Assembly: GCA_020137815.1 (NCBI GenBank)
Contig: CM035357.1
Coordinates: 7,365,315-7,429,314, forward strand
Reading direction: 5' to 3'
Source of the DNA: Hormiphora californensis
Lineage: Eukaryota; Ctenophora; Tentaculata; Cydippida; Pleurobrachiidae
DNA: 64,000 bases
Below the pieces are notes generated by a model, which made no database searches, was not told the DNA's origin, and worked only from the letters and a program-made list of their open reading frames with translations. The position numbers and the translations under genes are program-made. Each line of letters opens with the position of its first letter. The first letter of the stretch is position 1. Positions 1 to 28,265 of the stretch are shown piece after piece.

Positions 1-1971
1 AAGTTTTTACATTTTTTTTTGAATTTTTTAAATTTTCTATTTCTAATGACAGAAGCAATGATCATATTGTCATCAATAAATGTATACTATACAGTTAGAG
101 CTCTAACTATAGAGGTGTCTTGGCATAGAATTTTGGACAAAAGTAGGATTTATGGGTCAAATATGCTCTACCCCGATATACCGGGCACCCCGATTTACCG
201 GGCAAAATGGCTTCCCCCGAGGATCCCGGTAAATCGGGGTCCGACTGTAATACCATCGTGAATCGACCACCTACTGATTTTTAATTTCTCTGCCCCTCAT
301 TAAAATTTTTTCTCATTCGATCTATTATTTATAGATTATGTTCTTGTCTCTCTCTCTCTCACTCTTCATCTTTTTGTCTCTTTCTTCTCGTCTCCCTGCA
401 TTTCTCTCTCTATCTCTCTTTCTCCTTTTCTCCCTCCCTCTATTTCTTAATCATAAATCGCGTTAGTCAGCACCTGCCATTTTAGCTACCCCCTGCTTCG
501 TGTGCCCTTCCATTGTTTTACCCATACAAGTTTTTACATGGCCTCAACTCTATCAAACACTAATAATTTAGTAATAATTTAGGAGCCAGATATTTAAGCT
601 ATATGTGCTTCTTCATACTGTAATGTCGCACACGTCACTGAGAGAATTACAGTCATACCCCAAATACTCGTAAAGATGAACATGCAGCACGTTCTACACT
701 ATGTCTGGTCTAGAAAACACTTGAACCGCCTTAGTCATTTTCCAGGGACTATAGAGTGAGGTAATAGTTAAGTTGAAGCGTGAATCGCGCTGGTTACGAA
801 ATTACCCCTACCTTGCGGGCTAAAACGTGCCTTACTACCGCGATGCCTACGAGGGGTAATGTCGTTACCAAGAATCGTGCAGCCCCCAAGCAATTATACC
901 CTTTGGCGTAAGACTGCAACTGTTCCAGCGTTATGTGAGACAAGTTCTTCTACCCTTTCCTGGGCATCAGGATTGGGCATCGGGCTTATTACAAATGGTG
1001 CACCCTGTGTACAGCAATTGTTCTCGAAAAGGAGCTACAAGCGATCCACTATAACTAGTCGAGTGCATCGATTTCTCGGAATCACAACGGGTCCCATATA
1101 TTTCGAATTTTAAATTAAAAAGTTGTTTTTTGTTTTATATTTGTAATTTGTTGTACATTTACTGTCGAGCTTTTTTGAAAATACCTCAAATAGCCTCCTC
1201 CATCATGAACCTAGAGTTACATACATGATATGAGAGTGTGTCATGATTTAGAGATGAATAATATTTTTTCCTTTCAACGAAGATATCTAGCTCGTTACAG
1301 TTGATCACCCACGAAGCCACGCCACACTAGACTATGATAGAATGCAACCAATTTGCCTGAATTTAACATTCAAAGTGCTGTCATTTCATCATTCAGACAG
1401 TTACATGATGATGGAGTACTTTTTTCCTCTAATACTTTTATTACTACGTGCCGTATATCGACCACTTTGTAGCTTTCTTATTTTGCGATTATTTGACAGG
1501 CCCCCATGATTCATCACGCGAGAAACACAGTCTATAGCTAGGCAATTCCATTACATGTCCATATAGAGCTGGTGTGACGCAGTCCTACTTTAAACCACTA
1601 AACTAAATCATGTCCCTTCTGACGCTGCTATCTAACCAAGTCGACCCACCGCGAAGTCGTGACATCTCTAATATATTATGAGAAGGGATATATCGTGGGA
1701 TGCATACTTAGCATAGAGCTATCAATTGAAAATTTAGCAAGATTATCGAATAGTTTCGCAACAATGCTAATTCTTAAATTTGGTCAGTTCTCTAATTATT
1801 GCTGCTCCAATCAACAAATTTCATAGCGTTTGGTGGCATTACAATACCTGCTGCAAACACACTGACACACACATACCCATAGTGTATTACAAATACCCAG
1901 CTAGTATATATTGTAACAGCTTGACATCCTTGTCAGGTCTACATGGCGGAAAAGATATAGTCCTCTTTTAG
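1..1971. other. Non-coding stretch, nothing firm
   Basis: Apart from the hairpin near 171-240 and CT-rich sequence at 330-440, I see no supported gene. An 84-codon open frame at 859-1113 has no recognisable motif or splice context. Upstream exons of the gene at 1972-2878 may lie here but could not be identified. Confidence 0.5.
171..240. repeat. Inverted repeat / hairpin with a tandem half-copy
   Basis: A perfect 16-bp inverted repeat (ACCCCGATTTACCGGG at 187-202, its complement at 225-240) encloses 22 bases. A near-identical tandem copy of the left arm lies just before it (about 171-186). It may be the remnant of a small palindromic element. No coding role is seen. Confidence 0.6.
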
Positions 1972-2878
1972 CCCGATCCGAGACGAACCTATTTGATCTA
2001 ACTCCCAAGACAGTGAGGAATGCATTTAGGTAAGTTAAATTGTGTAATAGTACATTAGTTGCATATATCGTCAGACGGGTATTATACTAATATTCATGTC
2101 GTAACGTTTAAATATAGGAAATTGATTTACGATCAAAGTATTTAATCTTGTCATTTCGACAGTAGCGAAGCTTGACGGCTTTCCTGTCAATCCCTTGACC
2201 CTTTTAAATCCCCTGTCCCTATTTCATAGTCCTCTCCTTCAGCCCCTTTCTCTCCTACCGTCATTTTTTGCTCCTATAATTGTAATCTTTCTCTAATTTC
2301 CCATCCCCATCCCTATTCTCTAATTCCCCATCCCCCATCTCTAGGAGGACAGTAAAGCAGAAGATGACAAGTAAACCATTGACATGTGAGAAGAGGCAGT
2401 TTCACAGCTGCAATGCCCTTGATACCGTACCTGATGAGCACACTGACACTGTTACCGCAGTTGTATCTAGAGGTTAGTAGTAGGGGGGGGGGTGTTAGTA
2501 CCTTGAGATTCGGCTCGGGGTGTGTCTGTGTGGCTCTAGGTTATAGCGTACCAAACTCTGCCACACGACATAACGGTTCATCTCGGGGTTGTTTCAGGTC
2601 TTTTTCGGAATGCGGTTATCATGTGACCAGTGAGCAAGATCCCTCAGTCAGTTACCATGGTTACCATGATTTCCAGTTATTGAGATATAATAAATAATAA
2701 TAATAAATAAATAATATCCTCCCTCAGCAGGCGTTCAGAACGGTGCGGTACGTTCCTTGTCTGATTTCTGTGGTAACAGTTACCCCTCTGTCGTTGGGTC
2801 TTGCCCGGAAAGCTCTGATGTGCTGTTCGTAGGTCACAAGCAGGACTTCCGTTCCATATGTTGGAGTCAGCAGCGCAG
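1972..2878 (+). CDS. Unidentified gene, three consecutive internal exons (partial)
   Basis: Three exons join with matching phases: 1972-2029 (after a CT-rich AG acceptor, ends phase 2 at a GTAAGT donor), 2345-2472 (strong polypyrimidine tract and CTAG acceptor, ends phase 1) and 2731-2878 (after CAGCAG, ends phase 2 at GTACGT). The joined frame has no stop over about 111 codons and is not low-complexity. It contains cysteines and reads, for example, VLFVGHKQDFRSICWSQQR in the last exon. An ATG at 2364 could instead be a start, but the frame stays open upstream to the acceptor. Neither the first nor the last exon was found, and I recognise no family. It could be a small gene or the middle of a larger one; the 1.5 kb foldback lies downstream. 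Confidence 0.45.
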
Positions 2879-3283
2879 GTACGTGATCTGTTCATTGCAG
2901 CTATTACATGTGTTTGAAATGATATAGTAGTGGGCTGGGAGCCTAGTGATCATGTATCCTACTTCCTCGTTTTAAGTTCCTATTGTAAATCATTTGCGCT
3001 TTTAATTGCATTCTCAATATACATCTTTTTGCACGATCTCCTTTTGGAGTAAATTTATTAAAAGTTGCAAGTTTCTCTCGAGACGCAGTCTCACACGCAA
3101 CTCAGGTCAATCTGACCCAAAATAGCAGCTGCTGAGATAAAGGGGTGAGAGAGAGAGAGAGATCAACGGAAAGAAGGTAACAGAAAGGAGAATGTGTGTT
3201 TTGTGCTACGCTAAGGGTATAGCTTTTAGATGTGTTAGAACACGAATAAATGTGTGCTCTCTCTCTTTCCCTCTTTCTTTATC

Positions 3284-3285
<2 letters not shown>

Positions 3286-3377
<92 letters not shown>
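3286..3377. repeat. (CT)n microsatellite
   Basis: About 90 bases of almost uninterrupted CT dinucleotide, flanked on both sides by a duplicated TTTCCCTCTTTCTTTATCC motif. Open frames through it are artefacts of the repeat (Ser-Leu runs). Confidence 0.95.
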
Positions 3378-3381
<4 letters not shown>

Positions 3382-3614
3382 TCTTTCTTTATCCTTCTCT
3401 CTCTCCCCTCTCTCTTTTTCTTAACTATGCTTGGTTCATTTTCTGAGGTGAAATATAGCTAATAGACATCTAGCTGTACGATCTGGCGACCGATTATGTC
3501 TAACCACAGGGACGATAGTTGGAGTCGTTAGCCGCGTGACTGAGAAAAAGCTGTGTGTTGGTCATTTATCTAGGAGAAATTGGGGAAATCCGAAAAGGAG
3601 GAATTTCGTATTTA

Positions 3615-5151
3615 AGGGTGTCCCATATATTCTCCGGGTCGGTTGGCGAGCTGTCACGCAAAAACGGTGATAGTTGTGTGAAAACAAACTGCGGGAGTGT
3701 GCTGGATTAATTCCTTCTAACTGATGGCTTTGTTTTTTAAATTAAATTTCAAAGTTCATTTTTCACGAATGAACATTGTTGCCGTTTCATTCATGAATTC
3801 TGAAATATTGTTTACCTTGAGTAAGTAACTTTTATTTGGCCTCGCAATTATCTTTCCAATGAGCACCATAAAACTCAAATTGAAGCACCAGGTCACATGA
3901 CAGTTGAGAAAATGAACATGCATGATTTTGGCTCTTTTTGTGACTTTCAATCGGCTGTATCACCGCTACCTTATCTTCAATCGTTTTGAAACTTTGGGTG
4001 AACATTGGATAAGCAAAGATCATTGCTCACAAGAAAAATCAAGGTCAAAACTCAAAGTTCATTTTTAAGTTTTGGTAGTTCATTCCACTCATTCAGGAAC
4101 CAACAACCCTAAAGTGATGAAAAGTGTTGGATTTTGTTTGGCCCATGTCCTGCAATGACAGAGAGGTGTAGTAACGTGTTTCCGAGCTAGTTAGTGGGTG
4201 CCATGTGATCATGACGATATTGACACCTTCGTGACAATAATAAGAGATTTCAAAAATTAAAAAGTGATCAGGTCTTTGCGATTGGTATCGGACAACTTTA
4301 GAGATTCCCTAGCACCCCACAAAGATGAAAAGTTCAATGTTGAGGTTTTTTCGAAAATGGTGTGAGTTCAATTGGATCGGTTTTAATCTTATTGAGCATA
4401 AATCAACTCAATTCATTGAACTTTTCATCATTTTTGAGGTGCTATGAGACCTCTCAAGATTGCTGCACGATACCAATCGCAGAAGACCTGAATCACATGC
4501 TTTAATTTGAGAAAATCTCTTAATTATTGCTCAACGAAGGTGTCAGATATCGTCATGATCACATGGCACCCACTAACTAGCTCGGAAACACGTTACTACA
4601 CTCTCTGTCATTGCAGGACATGGGCCAAACAAAATCCAACACTTTTCATCACTTTAGGGTTGTTGGTTCCTGAATGAGTGGAATGAACTACCAAAACTTA
4701 AAAATGAACTTTGAGTTTTGACCTTGATTTTTCTTGTGAGCAAAGATCTTTGCTTATCCAATGTTCACCCAAAGTTTCAAAACGATTGAAGATAAAGTAG
4801 CGGTGATACAGCCGATTGAAAGTCACAAAAAGAGCCAAAATCATGCATGTTCATTTTCTCAACTGTCATGTGACCTGGTGCTTCAATTTGAGTTTTATGG
4901 TGCTCATTGGAAAGATAATTGCGAGCCAAAGAAAAGTTACTTACTCAAGGTAAACAATATTTCAGAATTCATGAATGAACGGCAACAATGTTCATTCGTA
5001 AAAAATGAACTTTTGAAATTTAATTTTAAAACAAAGCCATCAGTTAGGAAGGAATTAATCCAGCACACTCCCGCAGTTTGTTTTCACACAACCATCACCG
5101 TTTTTGCGTGACAGCTCGCCAACCGACCCGGAGAATATATGGGACACCCTG
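3615..5151. mobile_element. Foldback (palindromic) DNA element, about 1.54 kb
   Basis: The left half (about 3615-4380) is the near-perfect reverse complement of the right half (about 4390-5151). The termini read AGGGTGTCCCATATATTCTC and its complement. A TA dinucleotide flanks each end (3613-3614 and 5152-5153), as expected for Tc1/mariner-type target duplication. Both arms carry the same open frame (4761-5111 forward; 3832-4023 on the minus strand), which is an arm feature and not a gene. No transposase is present, so it is non-autonomous. The outer terminus resembles that of the foldback at 35688-36313. Confidence 0.85.
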
Positions 5152-5745
5152 TATATGTGATGTAACTCGGAGGTAGGAAAGTTTTGGATAGGGTAACTGT
5201 GCGCCAAGTATATCAGAATTCAGAACCCCTGTATTTTGAGGTTAACTTTTGCTCTTATTTAATTGATTGTTAACCTCAATAATTCAGGTTCTGTTCGGCC
5301 TGTATGGACAAATTTAGTGTCAAACGCTTGCTATAGGAATAATGTTGACTTCAGATAAATGATGGTTATGTACGTGGTTTACACGTGTCCTTCAAGCAAG
5401 AGATAATTGTCGAGGGGATATATTTATAACAGCTGAGCTCTTTAGCTCTCTAACAGGGAATGTGTCTTACTTTACTATTTTGTTGTCATAACACCTGTAC
5501 TATCCGAATAAAACGCCGGCCGATGTCTTTATATTTCCGTCGTTGACAACTACTGCATGCACCATAGCATAGCGTAATGTACCATTAGCATAGCGTTTTT
5601 TTCTATGCAGTGAGATTTTTCATCACTTAACACCAGGTCTTTCGAGCTCAGCACGCCGTATTTGAAGCCCATTTCTCGTTCGTCACAGGTTAGATTATAT
5701 GTAGTACAATTCTTGCCCTACAATATCGCATTTTTCAACATAGTT
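5152..5745. other. Spacer upstream of the GPCR
   Basis: AT-rich spacer of about 600 bp with no clear gene. It presumably holds the promoter and 5'UTR of the receptor, but I see no decisive core element. Confidence 0.4.
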
Positions 5746-6762
5746 ATGGCGCTGTGGAACAACGGAGGGACAACATACCCTGACGTTCTATACACAATTG
5801 GACTCCTTCTCTGTGCGTTAATTGGTATTCCCCTCAACTCCTTAGCTCTTTACCGAAACTATAAGAAACCACCCAGTATTGCTCGAACTCTTTACCTACT
5901 ACTTCAAGTTGTAGACCTTGGAACATGTCTGTTTATTTGTCCAAGCGTTGCCTACACCATCTCAACTCCAAAGGATCCACAATGTTTTGAGGATGAAAAA
6001 GACCTGACTATACAATTCACAAGGAACTGTACAACCAACTACATTTCCGTGGGAATCATGAAACCTAGCAACTTTAGACGTGCCTGGAGCATCTTCTGTT
6101 TTGTGTTCGCCACCTCTCCCTGTATTCTCACGGGTATGCTAGCCATGACTCGATACTACCAAATCAAATACCCATTCCGACATGTTTCTAAACGGCTCGT
6201 GGTCGGAATAGCACTAGCTGGCTCTGCTTGGCATCCTGCCATTGTTTCGGAACAGATCCGACCGAAAGGAGATGATAACCAGGCGATGTATAGTGTCGCT
6301 ATCCAGCAGGTGATCGTGGCCATTACAAACAAGGAATATGATCAGTTTGGTGTGAAGATGTCCTTAGCTTCCTTGAATTTGTCAAGCATGTGTGTATCCT
6401 TTTTGTTCCAAGCATGTGCCCTAATCGCATCGGTGGCTACAATTGTTGAGTTGGTGAAAGTCAACAGCGTTATATGCCAGGGAAGTCAAGTACGGAGCAA
6501 GAAGGGAAGTATCAAGATTCTGATCTCTAACTTCGGTAGCCTTTTGACCCAAATGTCATTGTTTAACCTGGGTTTATCTGGAAAAACTTTTCTGGATAAG
6601 ATGAGACTGGATGAGTTGCTTGTGTCAGGTGAACGAGCTGAGTTTGATTTTGGAGGAGATTTACGGTGGTTCTACATAGCATCCGCTCAGATTCAGGGAT
6701 TTATCTTACCTGTTCTCTGCTCTCTCTTTAATCCAACAGTGTTTCTAGCAATGACAAATTAA
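5746..6762 (+). CDS. Rhodopsin-like seven-transmembrane receptor (orphan GPCR), single exon
   Basis: An intronless 338-aa frame with seven hydrophobic segments at about residues 13-36, 47-72, 112-138, 150-168, 211-238, 256-278 and 308-334. Class A hallmarks are present in altered form. TM1 has Asn in GIPLNSLAL. The DRY position at the end of TM3 reads TRYYQIKYPF (residues 135-144), so the acidic residue is replaced by Thr. TM7 ends NPTVF (329-333) in place of NPxxY. The stretch after TM2 has an Asn-Cys-Thr sequon (94-96) and cysteines at 80 and 94. I chose the ATG at 5746 because the hydrophobic core follows directly; an upstream in-frame ATG at 5662 would add 28 residues. Predicted role: plasma-membrane receptor coupling to G proteins; ligand unknown. 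Confidence 0.8.
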   Translation: MALWNNGGTTYPDVLYTIGLLLCALIGIPLNSLALYRNYKKPPSIARTLYLLLQVVDLGTCLFICPSVAYTISTPKDPQCFEDEKDLTIQFTRNCTTNYISVGIMKPSNFRRAWSIFCFVFATSPCILTGMLAMTRYYQIKYPFRHVSKRLVVGIALAGSAWHPAIVSEQIRPKGDDNQAMYSVAIQQVIVAITNKEYDQFGVKMSLASLNLSSMCVSFLFQACALIASVATIVELVKVNSVICQGSQVRSKKGSIKILISNFGSLLTQMSLFNLGLSGKTFLDKMRLDELLVSGERAEFDFGGDLRWFYIASAQIQGFILPVLCSLFNPTVFLAMTN

Positions 6763-7982
6763 TAAGACTTGTCAGTGATAGTCAGACTGCGACTTTTGAC
6801 TTTAACGGCTAGGTCACAGTGATAACACTTACCTTCTGGACTCTAAAATAAGAACTAAGAACTCCAAAAAATTGACCTTCATACATATTATGTAATTAAA
6901 GTATTGACCAAACTATTGCATGCTGCGTGCTGGCTTTTAGCATACTTAGTTTGAAAGTTGTAAAAAAGTAGGGAAAAAAATACAAACTTCAGTTCAGATT
7001 AGATTTTGTGAATATTTAAAAATTACATCTGATTTAATTCAACATAGCTCGTATATTGTGTGTGTATTTTCTCTCAAATTTATCGCATCTTTCTTCTCCG
7101 GCTGCAACAATAAAAGTACCTACACCCTGACCAAGAGTCATACATCGGTTTACCGGACCTCGATTAACTGACCACTCGATTTATCATGGACGAGAATAAA
7201 ATTCTTATCTTCCAAAATAAAATGCATCTCGATACATCGTGTATTTATCCTTCCTATCCCCCGGGGTTTAACTTACCTTCACCATGTGTATTGAATCCCC
7301 TCATCTCACATTGACCTGCAAACAAGGTTGTGCACATGTATGTTTACCTATCCCTGCTGCACTACACCGTGTGTATATCTGACATCATGATACGGTGTGA
7401 CAGTAATAGCCGGTACTTCAGGTCATGAAAACCACACCCACCCTGTGTTTGTTTGGTGTTGACCTATCTGCAGTGAAGTACTGGTGAACTGGTTTGTTAT
7501 TGTTCAGTGACTCTTCATCAGAACCATGAGAAAACTTAATACAATTCAAGTCGAGCTCAAGCTGATACGGTGTTTGAAATGGGGTTTCATAATGAATTTC
7601 ATTGCCACCATAAATATGGTCGTCGTATTACAGGATCTCAACTACCGAAATTCAAAAGTCGTCATATTACATAAACTTTGTATCCTTTCTCTATTTCCTG
7701 AAGGAGTTTAGTGAATTCATGTTCATTTTATACATCCCCCACCTACATCATACTATTATTAAAGCAAATAGGGAAATGATGGGTGATGGTTTTTTTACCA
7801 AATATGGCACAAAATTCCTGGAAATGGCCTTTTGCACGTGTTGTCCCTAGAGGGACCCTGGCAACCTGCCAGCTTGAGCCTTAAACTGCACGTGCATCCT
7901 TGATTCATCTCTCTGCCGGTTGTGTGATTGATCGTTTGCTCGATTTGATCTGTTCACCCCCTGTTCACCACGTTTCGTGAAC
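6763..7982. other. Intergenic spacer between GPCR and RasGEF
   Basis: AT-rich, with an ATTAAA-like polyadenylation candidate near 6896 for the receptor. A 61-codon frame at 7526-7711 has no features supporting a gene. The 3' part presumably includes the RasGEF promoter and 5'UTR. Confidence 0.4.
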
Positions 7983-24942
<16,960 letters not shown>

Positions 24943-25557
24943 AGCCTGCAAAATATAGAGCTCTCTTTTTGATCGGACCCTGTTTATCTTTTAGCTTGAG
25001 ATACTGTTATCACTTGTTACCCAACAAGTTATCACCTTCAGCAATTGATCTGTTTCAGTTTGAGGTTGTTATTTTGTTTGTTTTTCAGAGAAATAGAGAT
25101 GATATTCAGATGCATTATATTATTGAGTTCAGTTATATTTTGTCCGCATTATATCAGTAGCAGCTCAGCCAGTTATAATTGTCTTAGAGCGTTAGTTTAT
25201 ATGTGAGTTGAATTTATGTGTGAAATCACTATCAAGAAATTTAAAATTTTGAGATGTGTTGTTGACTACTGCAGACTACAGTGCAATTGTGAGACGTGAG
25301 TTAACCTTTAAATTTTTACTTAAAATTTAAGAGAGAGATCTTTTGAAATTTGATTTAGTTTTACTCAATCATATTGAATTTAAAATTAAGTTTTAAGTGT
25401 ATGTACTTGTAGAACGAGGTTCTTATATTTGACCTGTACTGAATCGGAGCTCGTCCTTCAAGTACACTTATTTCCTTTTTAGTCACTGACGAGAGTTAAC
25501 TCTTAAATGAGAGCTATTTTCTGTTATACTCATGACATCTGCAACGGAATGTATATA
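24943..25557. other. RasGEF 3' flank
   Basis: AT-rich sequence after the RasGEF stop codon. No gene, repeat or clear polyadenylation signal stood out. Confidence 0.4.
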
Positions 25558-26906
25558 GGCCAGTCATATGACGTCGATTTATCGCTGAAAAAGGAAGTAA
25601 TTGATCTAAAAGCGATTCCACTTCCAGGGCCCTCCAATGGGTCTCTACAACCACCAAAAAAATTTACCGCGGGTACCGCGATGGAGAAATCGGTCATTTC
25701 CGGGTTTATTTTGCACCTGCATAAATATAGGCTAGGACGAATGCGATATACGGTAAAAACCGTCTTTGGAAACAAGTAGAAAAGAAATCAAGGGCACTAA
25801 AGTGTGTAGCGTCCTCGCATTAGTGGGGGTAGGTGCTGGAATTAAGTCTCTATCTTATCAGGTTAATTAGATAATTGGATAATTAGATGCGCAGATAGCC
25901 GTTTTATGGTTATACGGTAAAAACCATCTTTGGAATGGAGTAGAGAAAAAACCGAGGGTACTAGAGTGATCAGCGTCCTCGAATTAGTGGGGGTAGGTAC
26001 CAAAATTAAGTTCCTATCTCATCGCGTTAATTAGATAATTGGATAATTAGGTATGCGCATAACCGTTTTTAGGTTACATGGCTATAGCCACTTAGGAATG
26101 GTTTAGAGACTTTTCATTGGTGCCATTTTGTAGGCAATAGCCAAGTTATTGGGGGTCGACGTCGGACTTTTAAGCTCTATATTCAACCGTTTAGCCGTCA
26201 TTTGGCTTTAAAGGTGCTCAAAGTGAGCAAAAATGCGGTAAAAAGACCGATTTTGAGCACCTTTAAAGCCATATAACGGCTAAATGGTTGAATATAGAGC
26301 TTAAAAGTCCGACGTCGACCCCCCATAACTTGGCTATTGCCTACAAAATGGCACCAATGAAAAGTCTCTAAACCATTCCTAAGTGGCTATAGCCATGTAA
26401 CCTAAAAACGGTTATGCACATACCTAATTATCCAATTATCTAATTAACGCGATGAGATAGGAACTTAATTTTGGTACCTACCCCCACTAATTCGAGGACG
26501 CTGATCACTCTAGTACCCTCGGTTTTTTCTCTACTCCATTCCAAAGATGGTTTTTACCGTATAACCATAAAACGGCTATCTGCGCATCTAATTATCCAAT
26601 TATCTAATTAACCTGATAAGATAGAGACTTAATTCCAGCACCTACCCCCACTAATGCGAGGACGCTACACACTTTAGTGCCCTTGATTTCTTTTCTACTT
26701 GTTTCCAAAGACGGTTTTTACCGTATATCGCATTCGTCCTAGCCTATATTTATGCAGGTGCAAAATAAACCCGGAAATGACCGATTTCTCCATCGCGGTA
26801 CCCGCGGTAAATTTTTTTGGTGGTTGTAGAGACCCATTGGAGGGCCCTGGAAGTGGAATCGCTTTTAGATCAATTAGTTCCATTTCACAACGTCATATGA
26901 CTGGCC
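25558..26906. mobile_element. Foldback (palindromic) DNA element, about 1.35 kb
   Basis: Left and right halves are reverse complements around a centre near 26235. Termini are GGCCAGTCATATGACG and its complement, each flanked by TA (25556-25557 and 26907-26908), consistent with a TA target duplication. The same short frame appears in each arm (25507-25779 forward, 26695-26883 reverse), which is simply the mirrored arm. No transposase. Its right end directly abuts another palindrome. Confidence 0.85.
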
Positions 26907-26909
26907 TAA

Positions 26910-27795
26910 TACTCCATTTTTTTTCAACTGTTCACCCCCCAAAGTCGTGCGCGGAAATGTTTTGCGTGTCTATCACATGTTAAGGGTACGCTAACCAAAA
27001 ATTTTTTTCGAGTGCAGGGAAATCTCTCACCGTAGGGTTGTAGGCCATGCCAAGGAGACCTCAAATATGCAATTTGAGCTCTCAAGTCGAATTCATATTT
27101 TTGCTACAGCTGCTTGAAAAATGAACTGAAAATAAGTTTTTGGCATCTCAAAAAATTTTTTTCAAAGATAGGAGCATGAAAATTCTGAATCGTTTAAGCA
27201 TAGTCTCAGGTCTCTACGATCAGCCGTTTTTGAGATACAGGGAATTTATTTATTTCTGAAATGACGGCTTTCACAAAAAAAACTCCGTACAGCTTATCTC
27301 AAATAAGGACACGCCCAAAATTTATGGCCACTTAGATAATCGTTAGACGCAACGTTTCACCAATTTACAGCTTTCACATGTTTTCGGAACTTCGCCAAAT
27401 AGGGCGTTAAAGTGGAAAAAAAGAAATCCATCTCAGGACCGGAAATCAGCTCGGATTGCAAAAAAATTTTTTGTGGTTATTCACCTTCATGTCCTCTTCA
27501 AATCTCCAAATTTTCATGCTCCTATCTTTGAAAAAAATTTTTTGAGATGCCAAAAACGTATTTTCAGGACATTTTTTAAACAGCTGTAGCAAAAATATGA
27601 ATTCGACTTAAGGGCTAAAATTGCATATTTGAGGTCTCCTTGGTATGGCCTACAACCCTACGGTGAGAGATTTCCCTGCACTCGAAAAAAAATTTTGGTT
27701 AGCGTACCCTTAACGTGTAGCGCGCGCAGCGTAAATTAAAATATCGCACGCGCACGAGTTGGAGGGTGAACAGTTGAATAAAAATGGACTTTATA
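26910..27795. mobile_element. Second foldback element abutting the first, about 0.88 kb
   Basis: CAACTGTTCACC near 26934 is mirrored by GGGTGAACAGTTG near 27773. AAGGGTACGCTAACC near 26985 is mirrored near 27705, and the arms continue inwards to a centre near 27350. Arms are less identical than in the first palindrome. Exact ends are uncertain by a few bases; a TA target duplication is possible but not clear. No coding capacity. Confidence 0.75.
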
Positions 27796-28265
27796 ACTTT
27801 ATGTTATTTTGTTGTTAAATTGAATGTTTTGCAAATACCCGCAATCTTCCCGTTTTCCATTTCAAATCAGAACCTGAACTCAATTCAATTTGAATTCCAA
27901 ACTGTTTTCGCGAAATTTCGATGGTATCCTGTATGGCGGCGCCATACCCCATTTGATGAAAGCGCGTAAAACAAGTCTGATTTGAACTTCAACTTGATAT
28001 GAAGCCCGTCAAGTTCGCCATCGCCATAGTCCATTTCAGACGACTTGAGCTAACGCGCGTCCGCGAAATTTCAATTTATGTGATGCAAATACTGTAGCGC
28101 GCGGTCATGCGCCGCGCGCGATTAAGATGAATTTTGAAAAAGTAAAGTGAACTTTTAAAACGAAAAAAAGTTCAAACTGCGGAAAACGCCCACGCAAAAA
28201 CCCAGAAATGCGAGCGAAATACCGTGTATGGCAGGCCTCCAACGCTAACTTGACACCCGTGTGTT
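27796..28265. other. Spacer upstream of the glycosyltransferase gene
   Basis: AT-rich with several GCGCGC stretches at 28044-28120. It probably contains the promoter of the next gene. No other gene seen. Confidence 0.4.

Noticed and set aside
4761-5111. 116-codon frame resembling a gene
   Set aside because: It lies wholly within one arm of the 3615-5151 palindrome and is mirrored in the other arm; no domain is seen.
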